From the NCBI RefSeq assembly GCF_005938745.2, contig NZ_VCBX02000001.1, forward strand, positions 4,416,501 to 4,480,500: a DNA stretch of 64,000 nucleotides, written 5' to 3'. This DNA comes from Rhodococcus sp. KBS0724 (GTDB lineage Bacteria; Actinomycetota; Actinomycetes; Mycobacteriales; Mycobacteriaceae). The translations under genes were made by a program, and so were the position numbers. Below, piece by piece: positions 55,804 through 64,000 of this stretch. The notes under the pieces were generated by a model that was given only the letters and a program-made list of their open reading frames with translations, was not told the origin of the DNA and made no database searches. The first letter of the stretch is position 1; each line of letters starts with the position of its first letter.

Positions 55804-56760
55804 CTAACTACCGGCTTCAATCATCACCGCCGCGTCTTCGGCACCGAATTTCTCCTCGAGAGTCTCGGGTGAGTAGTCGAGGTCGATCTCGGCCACGTCG
55901 CGCCCACGCGCAGACTCGATTGCAGAGAGCCTCCGCTGCGCACGATCGGCCGCGTACTCGAGAAACTCCTGGTTGTCGAGGCCAAAGGGCTGGACTTCGA
56001 ATTGATCGTTGACCCAGTTGATCAGGCCAAGAGCCATAGGCATCAGCTCACCCATGCGTTCCTGCACGACATCCCACAGGGCGTCGTCCGCGGCCACGTG
56101 CCGACGGCACGTGAAAGTTCCCCACGCCATATGACGACGCTCGTCGTCGCCGATCTTTTTGATCAACTGCTGCATTCCGGGCAGGATTCCCCTTGTGGCA
56201 CATACTTTTTGCCAGGCGTAGTAGCCCGTCAACGCAAGGCTGCCCTCGATGACATGGTTGTAGGTGACGCTCGCCCGCACTTGGTTGACCGGACTGGGAT
56301 CGGTCTGGAGAATACGCAGCGACGCCGGCAACTCCTCGTAGAACAGTTGCCGATAGTCCGGATTATCGGCAACGTAGGAATGCAGGTCGTCAGTGAGCCC
56401 GACTTCATCCATCCACAGCCGGAAAACCTGAGTGTGCTTGGCTTCCTCGAAGCAGAATTGGGTCAGGTACATCTCGTCACTGAACCGGCCTTCAGCAGAC
56501 ATCGCCTGCATGAACGGTTGGATGTCCTCGGTCACTGCTTCTTCACCGGCGATGAACTGCGCGCACAGATACGTTGCGCTGCGCTGCTGCTCGCTGGTCA
56601 ACTCCTGCCAGTCTCGAGCGTCTTTCGAAAAATCGAGGTCTGCCGGGTTCCAGAATTTGGCATTTCCTTTTGTGAACAATCGGAGGGGAAAACAATCCCA
56701 GTTCAACCCTCCTGATCGGAGGGAACTGAATCCTTCTCGCCCCGGCGAGGTGACGGTCAT
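55804..56760 (-). CDS. R2-like ligand-binding oxidase (R2lox, Rv0233 type)
   Basis: 318 residues, ferritin-like four-helix bundle. All metal ligands align with the M. tuberculosis protein: E73, E106, H109, E172, E207, H210. The Val76 and Tyr167 pair that forms the Mn/Fe-driven ether crosslink is intact (GEEAV, SVTYNH). Often annotated as ribonucleotide reductase beta chain, but it lacks that role; it is thought to be a two-electron oxidase with a bound fatty acid. AAGAAGGA precedes ATG 56760. Downstream of the sulfatase gene by 66 bp, same strand. Confidence 0.94.
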   Translation of the reverse strand: MTVTSPGREGFSSLRSGGLNWDCFPLRLFTKGNAKFWNPADLDFSKDARDWQELTSEQQRSATYLCAQFIAGEEAVTEDIQPFMQAMSAEGRFSDEMYLTQFCFEEAKHTQVFRLWMDEVGLTDDLHSYVADNPDYRQLFYEELPASLRILQTDPSPVNQVRASVTYNHVIEGSLALTGYYAWQKVCATRGILPGMQQLIKKIGDDERRHMAWGTFTCRRHVAADDALWDVVQERMGELMPMALGLINWVNDQFEVQPFGLDNQEFLEYAADRAQRRLSAIESARGRDVAEIDLDYSPETLEEKFGAEDAAVMIEAGS

Positions 56761-56826
56761 GACAATCCTTCTTCCCGAAACGAAGACATATGTCCAGCAG
56801 GAATGCCCGGAGAACCGCACCGTGAA

Positions 56827-58488
56827 TCAGTTTTGCGGAATATTGCTCGACTCGGCCAGCGAAACACCCTTGGCGTCCATCGCGGCAAAGAGTTTTGCGT
56901 TCATCTCGGCTGCTTTGGCGGGCTGGTATGACTCGGAATTGAACGGGTTGGCCAGGTTGTTCGTCTCCAGGGGATCAGCATTCAGGTCGTACAGTTCGTA
57001 TTGGGGCGCAGCACTTCCCGCCGGGTCGAAGTACATCGTGTACTTCCACCGACTGTCCCGAATGCAGCGAATATGGTTTGGCGCCCTGACGATGTTCTGG
57101 CCGTCGGGCGTCGCACAGTTCTGATCGTCGTAGGTGAAGAGAATCGTGTCCTGAACCTGCATGCTGGGCGCGTTCGGATACGCCGCCGCATCGACGAGCA
57201 CCGGGGTGAGATCGGTGCCGAGAAAGTTCCACGACGCACGGTCCGGCACCTGCGCGAGGTTTGCGAGAGTGGGCATCACGTCGATCAACGACGCCAGGGC
57301 ATCCGTCTGAACGGGTTGCGGGAACAACAACGGATTGCTGATAACGAGTGGGATGCGCAGAGTTTCCTCGTACGCGTTGAACACCTTCTGCCGCAAGCCT
57401 CCATGCGACATCCCCATCTCACCGTGATCGGACATCCGCACGATGACGGTGTCGTCGAGCAACCCCGGTGTGGCTTCCAAGGCGTCGAGAACGCTGCCGA
57501 TGCGCTCGTCCACGACCTTGTGCATGTAGGCGTAGAAGTTGATGTACTTCCTCGCCTGATCGGGTCCGAGTAGTGGGCCGAGTCCGGCGGCGAGCAACAA
57601 CTCCGACTGCACCTGAGCGCTCGGCTTGTAATTGAAGGCAAGGATTTCGTCGTAGGTCGGCGGGAGTTCGATGCCCTGCTCGAAAGCGCCAGGCGCATCG
57701 GAACCGTAGTTGTCGCACGTACCGCTCATCGCATCCCACGACTGCGGGTACGCAAGGACGTCGTGCGGATTGACAAACGAAACGATCAACGCAAAAGGCT
57801 TGTCTCCTCGCGCATCCGGACCGGTGAGAAATTCGACGGCCTCCTCGGCAGCGCGGCGGTCGTGATCGGCACATCCGCCGCCGAAATGGTCGGGGTTGGT
57901 GTCCTGCCCGGCATCAGGTGGCGTCCACCCGCCGAAACCGAACGCTGCGACGTCGTCGCTGGACGGATCACCGCCGGACGCACCCTTGCTCAGATGCCAT
58001 TTCCCCCGGTACTGGACGTTGTACCCGGCGGACGCCAGCATCTTCGCCATGTTCTGTTCCGACGTCTGCAACTGCGGTTCGGTGGGAGAAACCGTGCCGC
58101 CCTCGGTCAGGGTTCTGGTCACGCCGTGTTGCGCCGGATACAAACCGGTGAAGAACGTGCTCCGACTGGGAGAACACATCGCCGTGTTGCAGACGGCTTG
58201 GTCGAAAGTCAGTCCGTGACGCGCAATGCGTTGGCGGTGAGGAAGATTCCGCTCCGCCCACCCCGCCGGCCAGTACATCGGCCGTCGCTCCTGATCGGTG
58301 ATGATGACCACGATGTTGGGCTGAGCGGGAAACGAATCACTGGGAGCTGCCCGCGAGGGCGTGGCCGCGGCACCCGCCGACCCGATATCCGTCATACCCG
58401 CCAGAGCCAAAGCGCCCATCCCGCCCAAGAACATCCGACGCGGTAATCCGTGACTGCACTGCGGGACGTTCGCGGGTTCTGGGCTCAC
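56827..58488 (-). CDS. Tat-exported sulfatase
   Basis: 553 residues. Tat signal PRRMFLGGMGALALAG (RR at 17-18), then an alkaline-phosphatase-fold sulfatase. The formylglycine site is C105-S-P-S-R; metal ligands are seen in VVIITDQERRP (Asp) and MSDHGEMGMSH (Asp-His), and GKWHL is conserved. It hydrolyses an unknown sulfate ester outside the membrane; choline sulfatase-like and arylsulfatase-like enzymes share these traits. The formylglycine-generating enzyme is not in the window. GTG start. Confidence 0.92.
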   Translation of the reverse strand: MSPEPANVPQCSHGLPRRMFLGGMGALALAGMTDIGSAGAAATPSRAAPSDSFPAQPNIVVIITDQERRPMYWPAGWAERNLPHRQRIARHGLTFDQAVCNTAMCSPSRSTFFTGLYPAQHGVTRTLTEGGTVSPTEPQLQTSEQNMAKMLASAGYNVQYRGKWHLSKGASGGDPSSDDVAAFGFGGWTPPDAGQDTNPDHFGGGCADHDRRAAEEAVEFLTGPDARGDKPFALIVSFVNPHDVLAYPQSWDAMSGTCDNYGSDAPGAFEQGIELPPTYDEILAFNYKPSAQVQSELLLAAGLGPLLGPDQARKYINFYAYMHKVVDERIGSVLDALEATPGLLDDTVIVRMSDHGEMGMSHGGLRQKVFNAYEETLRIPLVISNPLLFPQPVQTDALASLIDVMPTLANLAQVPDRASWNFLGTDLTPVLVDAAAYPNAPSMQVQDTILFTYDDQNCATPDGQNIVRAPNHIRCIRDSRWKYTMYFDPAGSAAPQYELYDLNADPLETNNLANPFNSESYQPAKAAEMNAKLFAAMDAKGVSLAESSNIPQN

Positions 58489-58563
58489 GTGACGACGTCC
58501 TCTCGGAGTGTGTCTGCACAGAGTTGACCGTCGGCGGGTTCTCTACACATCTGGACGCCCGGT

Positions 58564-59319
58564 TTACGAAATAAAGGGCACCACTGCCGCCTCGAACTCA
58601 CGGTAACCGTCACGATGCACGCTGTGACCGGTGCGAAATGACTTGACCTCGCAACGCTTGACCGTAGCCGTGACCTCACGTAGCCGGTCGGGATCCACCA
58701 TGCCGCCGAGGCCGCCGCGCAGGAACAACGTGTCCGCTTCGATCAGCGGCAACGATTCCCACCACAGTTGGTCCGGTTGACGGAACTGCGTCAGCGCCGA
58801 TCCCGTCATCGACTTGTCGAAGGCCAGAGCAGCCCGCGGGTGACGCACCAAACTTGTTGTTGCGTGCCACAGCTCGGACATACTCGGGAACGTGCGGGAA
58901 AACACCTGCTCCGGATCGCCCGGCCGAAGCGGGAGCGGTGCTTCCTCGATGACCAGCTTGCGTACGCCGCTCGTCCGCCGCTGCGCGATCAACGACGCCG
59001 CGTGCCCGCCGAGCGAGTGCCCCACCAGATCGACGTGATCGAGTTCCAAGTGATCACACACGTCCATGATGTCCTCGGCAAATTCCTCGAACAGGTACGA
59101 CGATGCCCGAGCACTGCGCCCGTGCCCACGAAGGTCCACCGAGACGACGCGTCGATCACGGGACCGCAAGGTTCTGGCGAATCGGTCCCACGTGCCGCTG
59201 TCGCCGCCCATGCCGTGCACGAGGACAACCGGAGGCAGTTCGGCACTCCCGGAACCAGCCCCCGAATCTCGGTAGCTGATCTCGATTCCACCGGCACTGC
59301 GCACGTTAGCGATACTCAC
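58564..59319 (-). CDS. alpha/beta hydrolase
   Basis: 251 residues. VVLVHGMGGDSGTW (oxyanion), DLRGHGRS, nucleophile Ser in LVGHSLGGHAASL and a late His in RTGHSVHRDGY; the acid residue is probably the Asp in GGMVDPDRL. Starts 21 bp after the imuB stop on the same strand, so it may be transcribed from the SOS-controlled imuA' promoter. Substrate unknown. Confidence 0.9.
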   Translation of the reverse strand: MSIANVRSAGGIEISYRDSGAGSGSAELPPVVLVHGMGGDSGTWDRFARTLRSRDRRVVSVDLRGHGRSARASSYLFEEFAEDIMDVCDHLELDHVDLVGHSLGGHAASLIAQRRTSGVRKLVIEEAPLPLRPGDPEQVFSRTFPSMSELWHATTSLVRHPRAALAFDKSMTGSALTQFRQPDQLWWESLPLIEADTLFLRGGLGGMVDPDRLREVTATVKRCEVKSFRTGHSVHRDGYREFEAAVVPFIS

Positions 59320-59340
59320 GATATTCCAGATTAGCCGTAC

Positions 59341-60894
59341 TCACTCGTACACACCTTCCACAGACCACTCGCCGCCCTCGCAGATCATCAACAACGCGCG
59401 TGATTGTTCCAACAACACCTGCGCCCGCGCCGCCGTTCGCACCGCGGCCGTATCCCACCATCGCTCGTCGACCGGCCACGGACCAGCCCACCCCTGCACC
59501 GCCCATTCCTTGCTCCCCCACTTCAGCCTCGCCGGATGCGCACTGAACACTCCCCGTTCCGTGACATACACAGCTTTGCCCGACACATCTCCCAGCCACA
59601 CTCGTGGATTGTCGGCATAAACCGATCCCGGCGACGGCTGCGGCAGCCGCCCTGGCCACGGAGCTTGCGGGTCATGCGCCGCTACCCGCTCATCACCCAA
59701 GGGCACCAACGTAATTCGCTCCAAAGGCCCCCTCCCGCCACTGAGGACACCCACCTGGACCGACTCGCCGCCCAAGAGCCCCTGCACTCGTACCAGCGCT
59801 CGCTTCGCCCGTTCGTCCTCGTCGCCCACCCCGCCCCAGAGACCCAATTGCAAGGCGCCGGCGTTGACCACCTCCACCGGTTCGAGGCGCAGCACGGTAA
59901 TTCCTGCGGTGGGCTTGTCCTCACTGCGACCGGTAAGCCATCCGTCGAGTTGCCACCGCACTCGATCAGCAGTTCCTTCCGGCGTCAGTGGCTCGGCGCA
60001 GCGCCACGTGCGAGACAGGTGCTCGCCGTTTCCGGTGCTCGCCGATATCAGCAATCGCGTGCAGGCGACGCCGGCGGCAGACAACGTGCCATGTAGAAGA
60101 ACCGCCAGGGCGCGCCCGGCAAAGGCTGCGGCGTCCACTCGTTCGATAGGCGGATCGTAATGCTGCTCCACATCGAGATCCGGTGGCAACGCCCGGGCCG
60201 ACGGTGGTCGTTCCGGTTCACCGCGCGCCGCCCGGTGCGCCAGCACAGCGTCGGTACCGAACCGCGACGCCACGTCGACGGCAGGCAAGTCCGCAAAGGC
60301 CCCGATGGTTCTGATCCCGAGTCGGCGCAGCAGATCCACCAGCTCACCACGATGCGGCGCGGACAAACTCGGCTCGGCCGCCAACTCCGACATCGGCAGC
60401 GGAGCGAGAAACCGAGCGCCCTCACCGAGCGGCACCAGTGCGGCTCGTCGTGCAGCGATCACCGCCGTCGACAACTGATCGGCCACCCCGATCTGGCATT
60501 CGACTCCCACGGCAGCAACCTGATCCACCAGCCGTTCTGCCGCGGCCTCCTCGCTGCCGAAATAGCGACTGGCACCGCGTGAACTCAGCACCAACAGCCC
60601 CGGACGAAGCACCTCCACACCGGGTGCCGCCGCATCGACAGCCGCTGCAACCGGCTCGAACAACCGGGCATCCCGCTCTGGATCTGCCGCCGCCACATAC
60701 AGTTCCGGGCACCGTGCCTGCGACTCGCGTCGACGCAGCCCACGACGAACCCCTTCCGATCGGGCCGTCGCGCTGCACGCAATCACCCTGTTGCCGGACG
60801 TCACCGCAACCGGGTGGGTAGCCGGAAGGTCGGCTACAGCAGCAGCTGCCACTGCCGGCCAGTCCGGACACCAGAGCGCCAGAACCCTGCTCAC
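59341..60894 (-). CDS. imuB: ImuB, Y-family polymerase-like mutasome hub
   Basis: 517 residues. It has the Y-family fold but no catalytic acidic pair: the first strand reads [12 protein letters not shown] where active polymerases have D-x-D. The beta-clamp binding motif QLGLWG lies at 349-354, very near the position of QLPLWG in the mycobacterial protein. ImuB links DnaE2 to the sliding clamp. GTG 60894 overlaps the imuA' stop by 4 bp. Equivalent to Rv3394c. Confidence 0.94.
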   Translation of the reverse strand: MSRVLALWCPDWPAVAAAAVADLPATHPVAVTSGNRVIACSATARSEGVRRGLRRRESQARCPELYVAAADPERDARLFEPVAAAVDAAAPGVEVLRPGLLVLSSRGASRYFGSEEAAAERLVDQVAAVGVECQIGVADQLSTAVIAARRAALVPLGEGARFLAPLPMSELAAEPSLSAPHRGELVDLLRRLGIRTIGAFADLPAVDVASRFGTDAVLAHRAARGEPERPPSARALPPDLDVEQHYDPPIERVDAAAFAGRALAVLLHGTLSAAGVACTRLLISASTGNGEHLSRTWRCAEPLTPEGTADRVRWQLDGWLTGRSEDKPTAGITVLRLEPVEVVNAGALQLGLWGGVGDEDERAKRALVRVQGLLGGESVQVGVLSGGRGPLERITLVPLGDERVAAHDPQAPWPGRLPQPSPGSVYADNPRVWLGDVSGKAVYVTERGVFSAHPARLKWGSKEWAVQGWAGPWPVDERWWDTAAVRTAARAQVLLEQSRALLMICEGGEWSVEGVYE

Positions 60895-61652
60895 AGCGCC
60901 ACCACCTGAGCTGCACTCACCTCGCGAGCAGGCTTCCATTCCACCCGTCCCGCTGCGCTGCAGATGTCCAGACGTGTGGTGCGAGGCTGGAACGAGCGCC
61001 CACGGGCACGCACGGCAAGGCTGAGCGATTCGAGTCGGCCCCGCCCCAACGCGCGTCCGCACCCGAAGCCACCGTAACCGTTGACCTGCGCCTCCAACCG
61101 CACCTCCACACCGTCCCAATGACCATCCGTCACAACAAGAGTGGAACCTTTACTGCGCGCGCGGGCCACCACTGCCCGCGCGCGCGACGGCGGCACCGAC
61201 GCTCCCGCCAATCCCAGAATCACCAGATCCATACCGTCGAGCAGCACTGCGGCAACTTCGACCGGATCCGGCCCCGGATCCGGGACAAACGCGAGACGCT
61301 CCAACTGCGCACCCATCTCGTACGCGGCCAACACTCCTAGCTGCGGCTTGCCGACAACGGCAACATGCCCGCCTGACGCAGTCACCGTCGCCACCAACCC
61401 CACCAGCAACGACGCGGCCCCGGATACGGACACCACTGTTCCCCGCACCAATCCACCCTGCGGCAGCAACTCGGCGATACCGGCAGGCACCGGCAGGATT
61501 CCCGCCTTGTCCGCTCGGTCGCCGACCACTCCTACCGCGGCCTCCCCTACTGCGACCCCGAGGGGAACCGACGACACAACGTGCCCGTCACCGCGAGCAG
61601 GGATGGAGGCCATCCGGCTGCGGAGTTCCGCCAACCGATCCTGACGGGACAT
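60891..61652 (-). CDS. imuA': ImuA', RecA-like mutasome protein
   Basis: 253 residues from ATG 61652 ([14 protein letters not shown]), with GGGGCAGG in front. A RecA-like core is visible ([30 protein letters not shown] in two parts, [53 protein letters not shown]), with a degenerate Walker A. ImuA' is needed for ImuB and DnaE2 localisation and mutagenesis. An in-frame ATG at 61733 would add 27 low-complexity residues. LexA box 151 bp upstream. Equivalent to Rv3395c. Confidence 0.88.
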   Translation of the reverse strand: MSRQDRLAELRSRMASIPARGDGHVVSSVPLGVAVGEAAVGVVGDRADKAGILPVPAGIAELLPQGGLVRGTVVSVSGAASLLVGLVATVTASGGHVAVVGKPQLGVLAAYEMGAQLERLAFVPDPGPDPVEVAAVLLDGMDLVILGLAGASVPPSRARAVVARARSKGSTLVVTDGHWDGVEVRLEAQVNGYGGFGCGRALGRGRLESLSLAVRARGRSFQPRTTRLDICSAAGRVEWKPAREVSAAQVVAL

Positions 61653-61802
61653 ACCTGCCCCGTCGAATGAGGTCTCCACTGCTGAGGTCTCCACTACTTC
61701 GGTCACCTCGTGTACATCCCCGTTCCGCGACATTTCCGTGATATTCGGAAGCCGGCAAACCACGGGGAAGTCGTGGTCTGACACACATCGAACAGACAAC
61801 AG

Positions 61803-61818
61803 TCGAACATATTTTCGA
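61803..61818 (-). promoter_or_regulatory. LexA (SOS) box of imuA'-imuB
   Basis: TCGAAC-ATAT-TTTCGA, one mismatch from the perfect palindrome. A second TCGAAC half-site lies 15 bp nearer the gene (61788-61793), echoing the extra half-sites before dnaE2. Confidence 0.85.
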
Positions 61819-61927
61819 TTCGTTTCCCAGTAAAGCCTGCCCCTGAGGACTCGTCAAGTAGCGACAAAAGTCCCAGTTCACACAAACCTCGAGGGTCACA
61901 CCCGTATCAATCCTCTAACCTGGATAC

Positions 61928-63127
61928 GTGACATCTCGAGAGCAGACAGGGAGGGGCATCGGCCCCGAATACCTGCTGGCAGGGCGGTACCGACTCCGAT
62001 CCAAAATCGGCGGCGGCGGCATGGGCGCCGTCTGGCTGGCCCGCGACACCCTCCTCAGCCGCGACGTCGCGGTGAAACAGGTCACAACCACCGCCGGCCT
62101 CGACAACGAGAGCGCCGAGGAGATCCGCGCACGAACACTTCGTGAAGGCCGCAACGCCGCCAAACTCTCGCACCCCCACTCCATCGGCATGTACGACGTC
62201 GCTCTCGAAGCCGGCGAACCGTGGCTGGTCATGGAGTACTTCCCGTCTCGCAGCCTCGCACAGGCCATGAACCTCGCCGACACGCTGCCACCCCTCGAAG
62301 TTGCCCAGATCGGCGCTCAGATCGCCGCGGCACTCGCAGAATCGCACGCCGCCGGAATCGTCCATCGCGACATCAAACCGGGCAACATCCTCATTGCCGA
62401 TCGCGGCGACTCCCTGGGCATCGTCAAGATCAGCGACTTCGGAATCGCGCGCGCCAAGAGTGACGGATCGGACCGCCAAGACGAAGTCATCACCGGCACC
62501 CCCGCCTACTTCGCCCCCGAAGTCGCCCGCGGCGACGACCCCACCGAAGCCAGCGACGTCTTCTCCCTCGGCTCGACTCTCTTCACGGTGATCGAAGGTC
62601 AACCGCCCTTCGGAATCGACTCCGACGCAATTGCATTGCTGCACCGAGTCGCCAAAGCCGAGATCTACCGTCCCACCAGATCCGGACCGCTCACGGACGT
62701 ACTGCTCCAGCTTCTCGAACCGGATCCGACGCGCCGGCCCACCATGGCACAGGCCCGCGACGCACTCGCCGCGGTGGCAACCGGGGGCGGTTCCGTCGAT
62801 CAGCTGATCGACATCCCCGTCTACTCATCCGACGGAGCGGTTCCGGCGTGGGCACACCGCACCACCCAACTCCCCGACCCGCACCGACGCAATCGTCTGG
62901 TCGGCCACACGGTCACCGGACTGCCTGCGGTGCAACAGAACACGCCACTCGGCTCTGTCCCCAGCCCGCTTGACCTGTTTTCGTGGCCGCCTCGGATACC
63001 CACCGGACCCGCCGACGCGAGCACCCGCGACAAAGTGGTCGCCTGGGCGCCGCTGGCCATGACCGCGATGGTGGCGATCATCATCGCGGCAATACTCATC
63101 GTGCTTGTCCTGGTGTTCACTGTTTGA
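61928..63127 (+). CDS. serine/threonine protein kinase, PknB-like, no external sensor domain
   Basis: 399 residues. Kinase domain about 17-280: Gly-loop IGGGGMGAVWLA, VAVKQV (Lys), IVHRDIKPGNIL (catalytic Asp), SDFGIARA (DFG) and GTPAYFAPEV (activation segment end). A Pro-rich juxtamembrane linker leads to one C-terminal transmembrane helix (about 370-397), with nothing outside the cell, unlike PknB with PASTA repeats. GTG 61928 is 6 nt after TAACCT (61916-61921), so probably leaderless. Divergent from imuA'. The last 11 bp overlap the convergent oxidoreductase gene. Confidence 0.94.
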   Translation: MTSREQTGRGIGPEYLLAGRYRLRSKIGGGGMGAVWLARDTLLSRDVAVKQVTTTAGLDNESAEEIRARTLREGRNAAKLSHPHSIGMYDVALEAGEPWLVMEYFPSRSLAQAMNLADTLPPLEVAQIGAQIAAALAESHAAGIVHRDIKPGNILIADRGDSLGIVKISDFGIARAKSDGSDRQDEVITGTPAYFAPEVARGDDPTEASDVFSLGSTLFTVIEGQPPFGIDSDAIALLHRVAKAEIYRPTRSGPLTDVLLQLLEPDPTRRPTMAQARDALAAVATGGGSVDQLIDIPVYSSDGAVPAWAHRTTQLPDPHRRNRLVGHTVTGLPAVQQNTPLGSVPSPLDLFSWPPRIPTGPADASTRDKVVAWAPLAMTAMVAIIIAAILIVLVLVFTV

Positions 63128-64000
63128 GCGCCGATGCAGCCGGCTGGATATTGGCGTTGAGATGAAACACGTTGTCCGGGTCGTACCGTGCCTTGATCTG
63201 GGACAGACGCGCGTACTTGCCCGTTCCGTACGAGCTGCGAACCCGCTCTTCGTCCGCGTCGGTCATGAAATTGACGTAGCCACCAGGATTGGTCGACAAG
63301 GGACGCAACGCTTCCCAGAGATTCCGCACCCACGTTCGATCCAGATCCAGAGTCCCGGCATCCGTTGCCGTGGCGGTCATGTTGCACACGTAGTGCGGGG
63401 AGCGGGAACCACCGAACGCGGTATCGTCCTCGCCGACCGCGGTGAAGGCGCCTTGCAGCGGGAAGATCGGGATGAAAGACATCGGTGACGACTTCTTCAC
63501 CGCATGTTCGGTCAGAACACCGATCACCTCATCGGAGAGATCCCCCAGGTCCAAAGCCTTCTCGTACGCGTACGCACCCCACGGTTCGGCGTCGTCGAGC
63601 ATCGACTGCAACCCCGTGTACGGGAGCGGTGTGACGAACTCGAACAACGGCGGCAACGCTTCCCTGATGGGCGCAATCACCTGTGCATGCTCCTGCGCGG
63701 AACCGAAACCGGCTACCAGCAAGGCATATCCGGGATGAAAGTGGAATTGCTCCGGCACAAAGGCCGCCGGCGGCGCGGACAGCGTGGAGGCAATCAACGC
63801 ACCGACGTTACGAGGCAGAGCAGGCACCACGTCGCGGCACAAACGCAGCGCATCCGGCCCGTCGTCCATCCCCCAGAAGAAGAACCCGAGATGCACTTCC
63901 GGTCCGATCGCGCTCAGCCGATACTCGAACTCGGTCACCACACCGAAGTTGCCTCCCCCGCCCCGCAACGCCCAGAACAAATCGGGGTGGTCGTCTTGCG
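63117..64000 (-). CDS. FAD-dependent oxidoreductase with BBE domain (5' end outside window)
   Basis: The reading frame is open to the right-hand window edge, so the N-terminal FAD domain is mostly missing. What is seen starts HPDLFWALRGGGGNFGVVT, the end of the FAD-binding (PCMH) domain, then a substrate domain, and ends with a berberine-bridge (BBE) tail KYARLSQIKARYDPDNVFHLNANI (in two pieces). Such enzymes oxidise alcohols, sugars or secondary metabolites with oxygen. Its stop overlaps the kinase gene end by 11 bp. Confidence 0.9.
   Translation of the reverse strand, partial: QDDHPDLFWALRGGGGNFGVVTEFEYRLSAIGPEVHLGFFFWGMDDGPDALRLCRDVVPALPRNVGALIASTLSAPPAAFVPEQFHFHPGYALLVAGFGSAQEHAQVIAPIREALPPLFEFVTPLPYTGLQSMLDDAEPWGAYAYEKALDLGDLSDEVIGVLTEHAVKKSSPMSFIPIFPLQGAFTAVGEDDTAFGGSRSPHYVCNMTATATDAGTLDLDRTWVRNLWEALRPLSTNPGGYVNFMTDADEERVRSSYGTGKYARLSQIKARYDPDNVFHLNANIQPAASALKQ

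Overview
The window is chromosomal DNA of a high-GC actinobacterium, most likely Rhodococcus (R. erythropolis/qingshengii type). Gene order follows the Mycobacterium tuberculosis Rv3309c-Rv3395c segment: upp, Rv3311-like, add-deoA-cdd, sdhCDAB, dacB1, yhjD-like, trpS, icd, met genes, DUF3017-folD, mfpA, trmL/spoU, dnaE2 and imuA'-imuB. Rhodococcus-type insertions sit between these landmarks. There are no rRNA or tRNA genes, CRISPR arrays, prophages or intact insertion sequences. Comparisons to named proteins are from memory of the families; no search was run.

Layout. 1-3.9 kb: the end of upp, a four-gene cassette resembling mycobacterial ESX-1 accessory (Esp) proteins with an NlpC/P60 hydrolase, and an Rv3311-like gene. 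3.9-6.7 kb: nucleoside salvage (add, deoA, cdd). 7-10.4 kb: succinate dehydrogenase sdhCDAB, closed by a strong terminator. 10.4-18.9 kb: DHFR-like reductase, D,D-carboxypeptidase, F420-type LLM oxidoreductase, YhjD-like membrane protein, trpS, a barnase-type RNase with its barstar, exonuclease III and an MFS exporter. 19-23.3 kb: icd, then a SAM-IV riboswitch, a tiny Cys-containing leader ORF and metY-metX. 23.3-32.9 kb: secreted RCC1-repeat protein, SNF2 helicase plus SWIM protein, DUF3017, folD, GNAT, MfpA, excalibur protein, TrmL, a LysR/TDT transporter pair and a rhodanese.

33-39.8 kb holds the most unusual locus: a 1354-residue Pls/PosA-type membrane-bound NRPS translationally coupled to a BPL_N (amidotransferase-like) protein and a membrane acyltransferase, and facing a second, exported BPL_N paralogue. 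This looks like an uncharacterised pathway making a poly-amino-acid or isopeptide. An AT-rich leader of about 780 bp lies upstream. 40.5-47.8 kb: SOS-controlled dnaE2, then a vitamin B12 uptake operon under a cobalamin riboswitch whose last gene is a FhuF-like 2Fe-2S protein. 48-55.7 kb: hypothetical proteins, an MMPL exporter, a 40-residue membrane peptide, sucrase/ferredoxin-like and YdeI proteins, an alpha/beta hydrolase and a decayed 13E12-type DUF222/HNH gene. 55.8-64 kb: R2-like ligand-binding oxidase, Tat sulfatase, hydrolase, imuB-imuA' with a LexA box, a Ser/Thr kinase and a partial FAD oxidoreductase.

How it works together: dnaE2 and imuA'-imuB, about 15 kb apart, both carry LexA boxes and form the split SOS mutasome. 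Two riboswitches (SAM-IV and cobalamin) tie methionine synthesis and B12 uptake to metabolite levels. Many genes (Rv3311-like, folD, GNAT, trmL, lysR, xthA, BPL_N, kinase) have a TAnnnT -10 element 6-7 nt before the start codon and no Shine-Dalgarno, which suggests leaderless transcripts.
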